Of a stretch of DNA of 5,422 bases, positions 4,843 through 5,422 are shown piece after piece. Position 1 is the first letter of the stretch. Every line of letters begins with the position of its first letter. The notes under the pieces were generated by a model. The model was not told the origin of the DNA. It worked only from the letters and a program-made list of their open reading frames with translations, and did no database searches. The position numbers and the translations under genes were made by a program. The stretch comes from CALNYX01 sp942490925. GTDB lineage: Bacteria > Chlamydiota > Chlamydiia > Chlamydiales > JAAKFR01. Location: positions 1-5,422 of the forward strand of contig CALNYX010000050.1 in the NCBI GenBank assembly GCA_942490925.1, written 5' to 3'.

Positions 4843-5174
4843 CATTAGCCATGCTACGTCATACTCACCCATAGCTATTTCCTTAACTTGTGAAGCTGGT
4901 CGCACATCCCAATATAGGTCGTGCTCGACTTCAACATAGGACACCTGAATGTCCAAGAGTTCAGATAGGGGAAAATAGCCCCATTCAGCATTTTGAGTGT
5001 CTCCTAAGAGGATTACGTATCCGAAGAAGGTATCGTCACCATCATATTCGGCAACAAACCAGTCACAATCGCCTAAAAAGAAGTGTAAATGGATGATCTT
5101 GTCCTGAAGTGGAATATTATCGGTTTCATAAAGGCAGGGGGATTACCGAGTCTTTTCCGATATTCTTTACTCAT
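4843..5174 (-). pseudogene. 5' part of DUF2958-family gene, frameshifted and IS-interrupted
   Basis: The minus strand starts ATG AGT AAA GAA (MSKEYRKRLGNPP) at 5174. In the next frame it continues PCLYETDNIPLQDKIIHLHF, then DCDWFVAEYDGDDTFFGYVI, WGYFPLSELLDIQVSYVEVE and HDLYWDVRP. The FFGYV, LGYF-like SELLDI and DLYWD motifs match the DUF2958 family, small proteins of unknown function often found on plasmids and integrative elements. The two frames join if the C tract (five Cs on the minus strand, near 5136-5140) had one more C, giving NPPCLYE. No alternative start exists in the second frame, because TAA sits just before PCL. With the 3' piece at 1870-1959 the repaired gene is 140 codons plus stop. 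No clear Shine-Dalgarno precedes the ATG. Confidence 0.78.
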
Positions 5175-5189
5175 GATAATTCAATAGTT

Positions 5190-5233
5190 ATCCCCCAACT
5201 TGCGGCTAGAGCCACAAGTTGGGGGATTTTTTC
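5190..5233 (+). terminator. Rho-independent terminator, plus strand
   Basis: ATCCCCCAACTTG (5190-5202) pairs perfectly with CAAGTTGGGGGAT (5215-5227). A small inner GGC/GCC stem is possible above a C/A mismatch. A run of six Ts (5227-5232) follows on the plus strand only. The orientation is left to right, so it would stop transcription coming out of the two plus-strand IS elements and is antisense to the DUF2958 gene. No native plus-strand gene is seen upstream of it. Confidence 0.8.
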
Positions 5234-5422
5234 TTTCTCAAACGGGATGAATTCGCATGGAATGTATACGATTAAAACTTGTTGTGTGCGAAACGTGTTA
5301 TTCATTGGATATAATTTTCCAAATAAAGAATGAAATAATCAAGTAAGTTTTGTCATGGACTCCTAAAAAAATAGAGGCTAGCTGATGAATCTATACTGTA
5401 TATAAAGAAGAGCGATTCAGAT
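5234..5422. other. Upstream region with no credible gene
   Basis: This is an AT-rich stretch without a protein-like reading frame. On the minus strand an AGGAG (5364-5360) sits three bases before an ATG that opens only MTKLT and a stop (5356-5339), so it is either a decayed gene start or chance. A small palindrome, TATACTGTATA, lies at 5392-5402 and could be an operator or a promoter -10 region. If the DUF2958 gene had its own promoter it should lie here on the minus strand, but I cannot point to a convincing -35/-10 pair. Confidence 0.4.

Noticed and set aside
4890..5333. Plus-strand ORFs of 68 and 74 codons
   Set aside because: They are antisense to the DUF2958 gene or run through the terminator hairpin. 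The minus-strand frame has recognisable family motifs and the plus-strand ones do not.
1..5422. CRISPR array, tRNA, rRNA, toxin-antitoxin pair, or a new defence system
   Set aside because: No regularly spaced repeats, cloverleaf or paired small ORFs were seen. The whole window is explained by IS elements and two broken genes.

Overview
This window is an insertion-sequence graveyard built from two different IS3-family elements. They sit on the remains of two ordinary genes: a manganese-efflux gene (mntP) at the left edge and a DUF2958-family gene on the right. The organism looks like a Gram-negative bacterium of moderate GC. The mntP and IS features would fit a Desulfovibrio-like or other proteobacterial genome, but that is a weak inference and no marker here settles it.

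Layout. (1) 1-186: the C-terminal part of mntP, minus strand, cut off by an IS. (2) 187-1857: copy 1 of a 1.67-kb IS3-family element, minus strand, with an intact orfA and a frameshifted orfB. (3) 1870-1959: the 3' end of the DUF2958 gene, minus strand. (4) 1960-4838: a 1206-bp IS407-group-like element, plus strand, flanked by a TTAC duplication and itself split by copy 2 of the first element (2950-4618, plus strand, flanked by an ATCG duplication). (5) 4843-5174: the 5' part of the DUF2958 gene. (6) 5190-5233: a strong plus-strand intrinsic terminator. (7) 5234-5422: no credible gene.

History read from the joints. The IS407-like element entered the DUF2958 gene. Copy 2 then entered the IS407-like orfB exactly at the codon for the catalytic glutamate. 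Removing copy 2 and one ATCG restores a full DDE reading frame. Removing the IS407-like element and one TTAC restores the DUF2958 frame to its natural stop. That gene also carries a 1-bp deletion in a C tract near its start. Copy 1 has no target duplication and joins two unrelated genes, so it marks a deletion or recombination junction.

Function. Both IS types have the orfA / orfB (-1) arrangement with an A_AAA_AAG slippery heptamer, so OrfAB transposase would be made by programmed frameshifting. Only copy 2 has an uninterrupted orfA+orfB; it carries one Gly-to-Val change relative to copy 1. The IS407-like element is inactivated. I find no evidence for a new defence, CRISPR or other undescribed system. 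The interest lies in the nested insertions, the junction without a duplication, and possible regulatory RNA structures.
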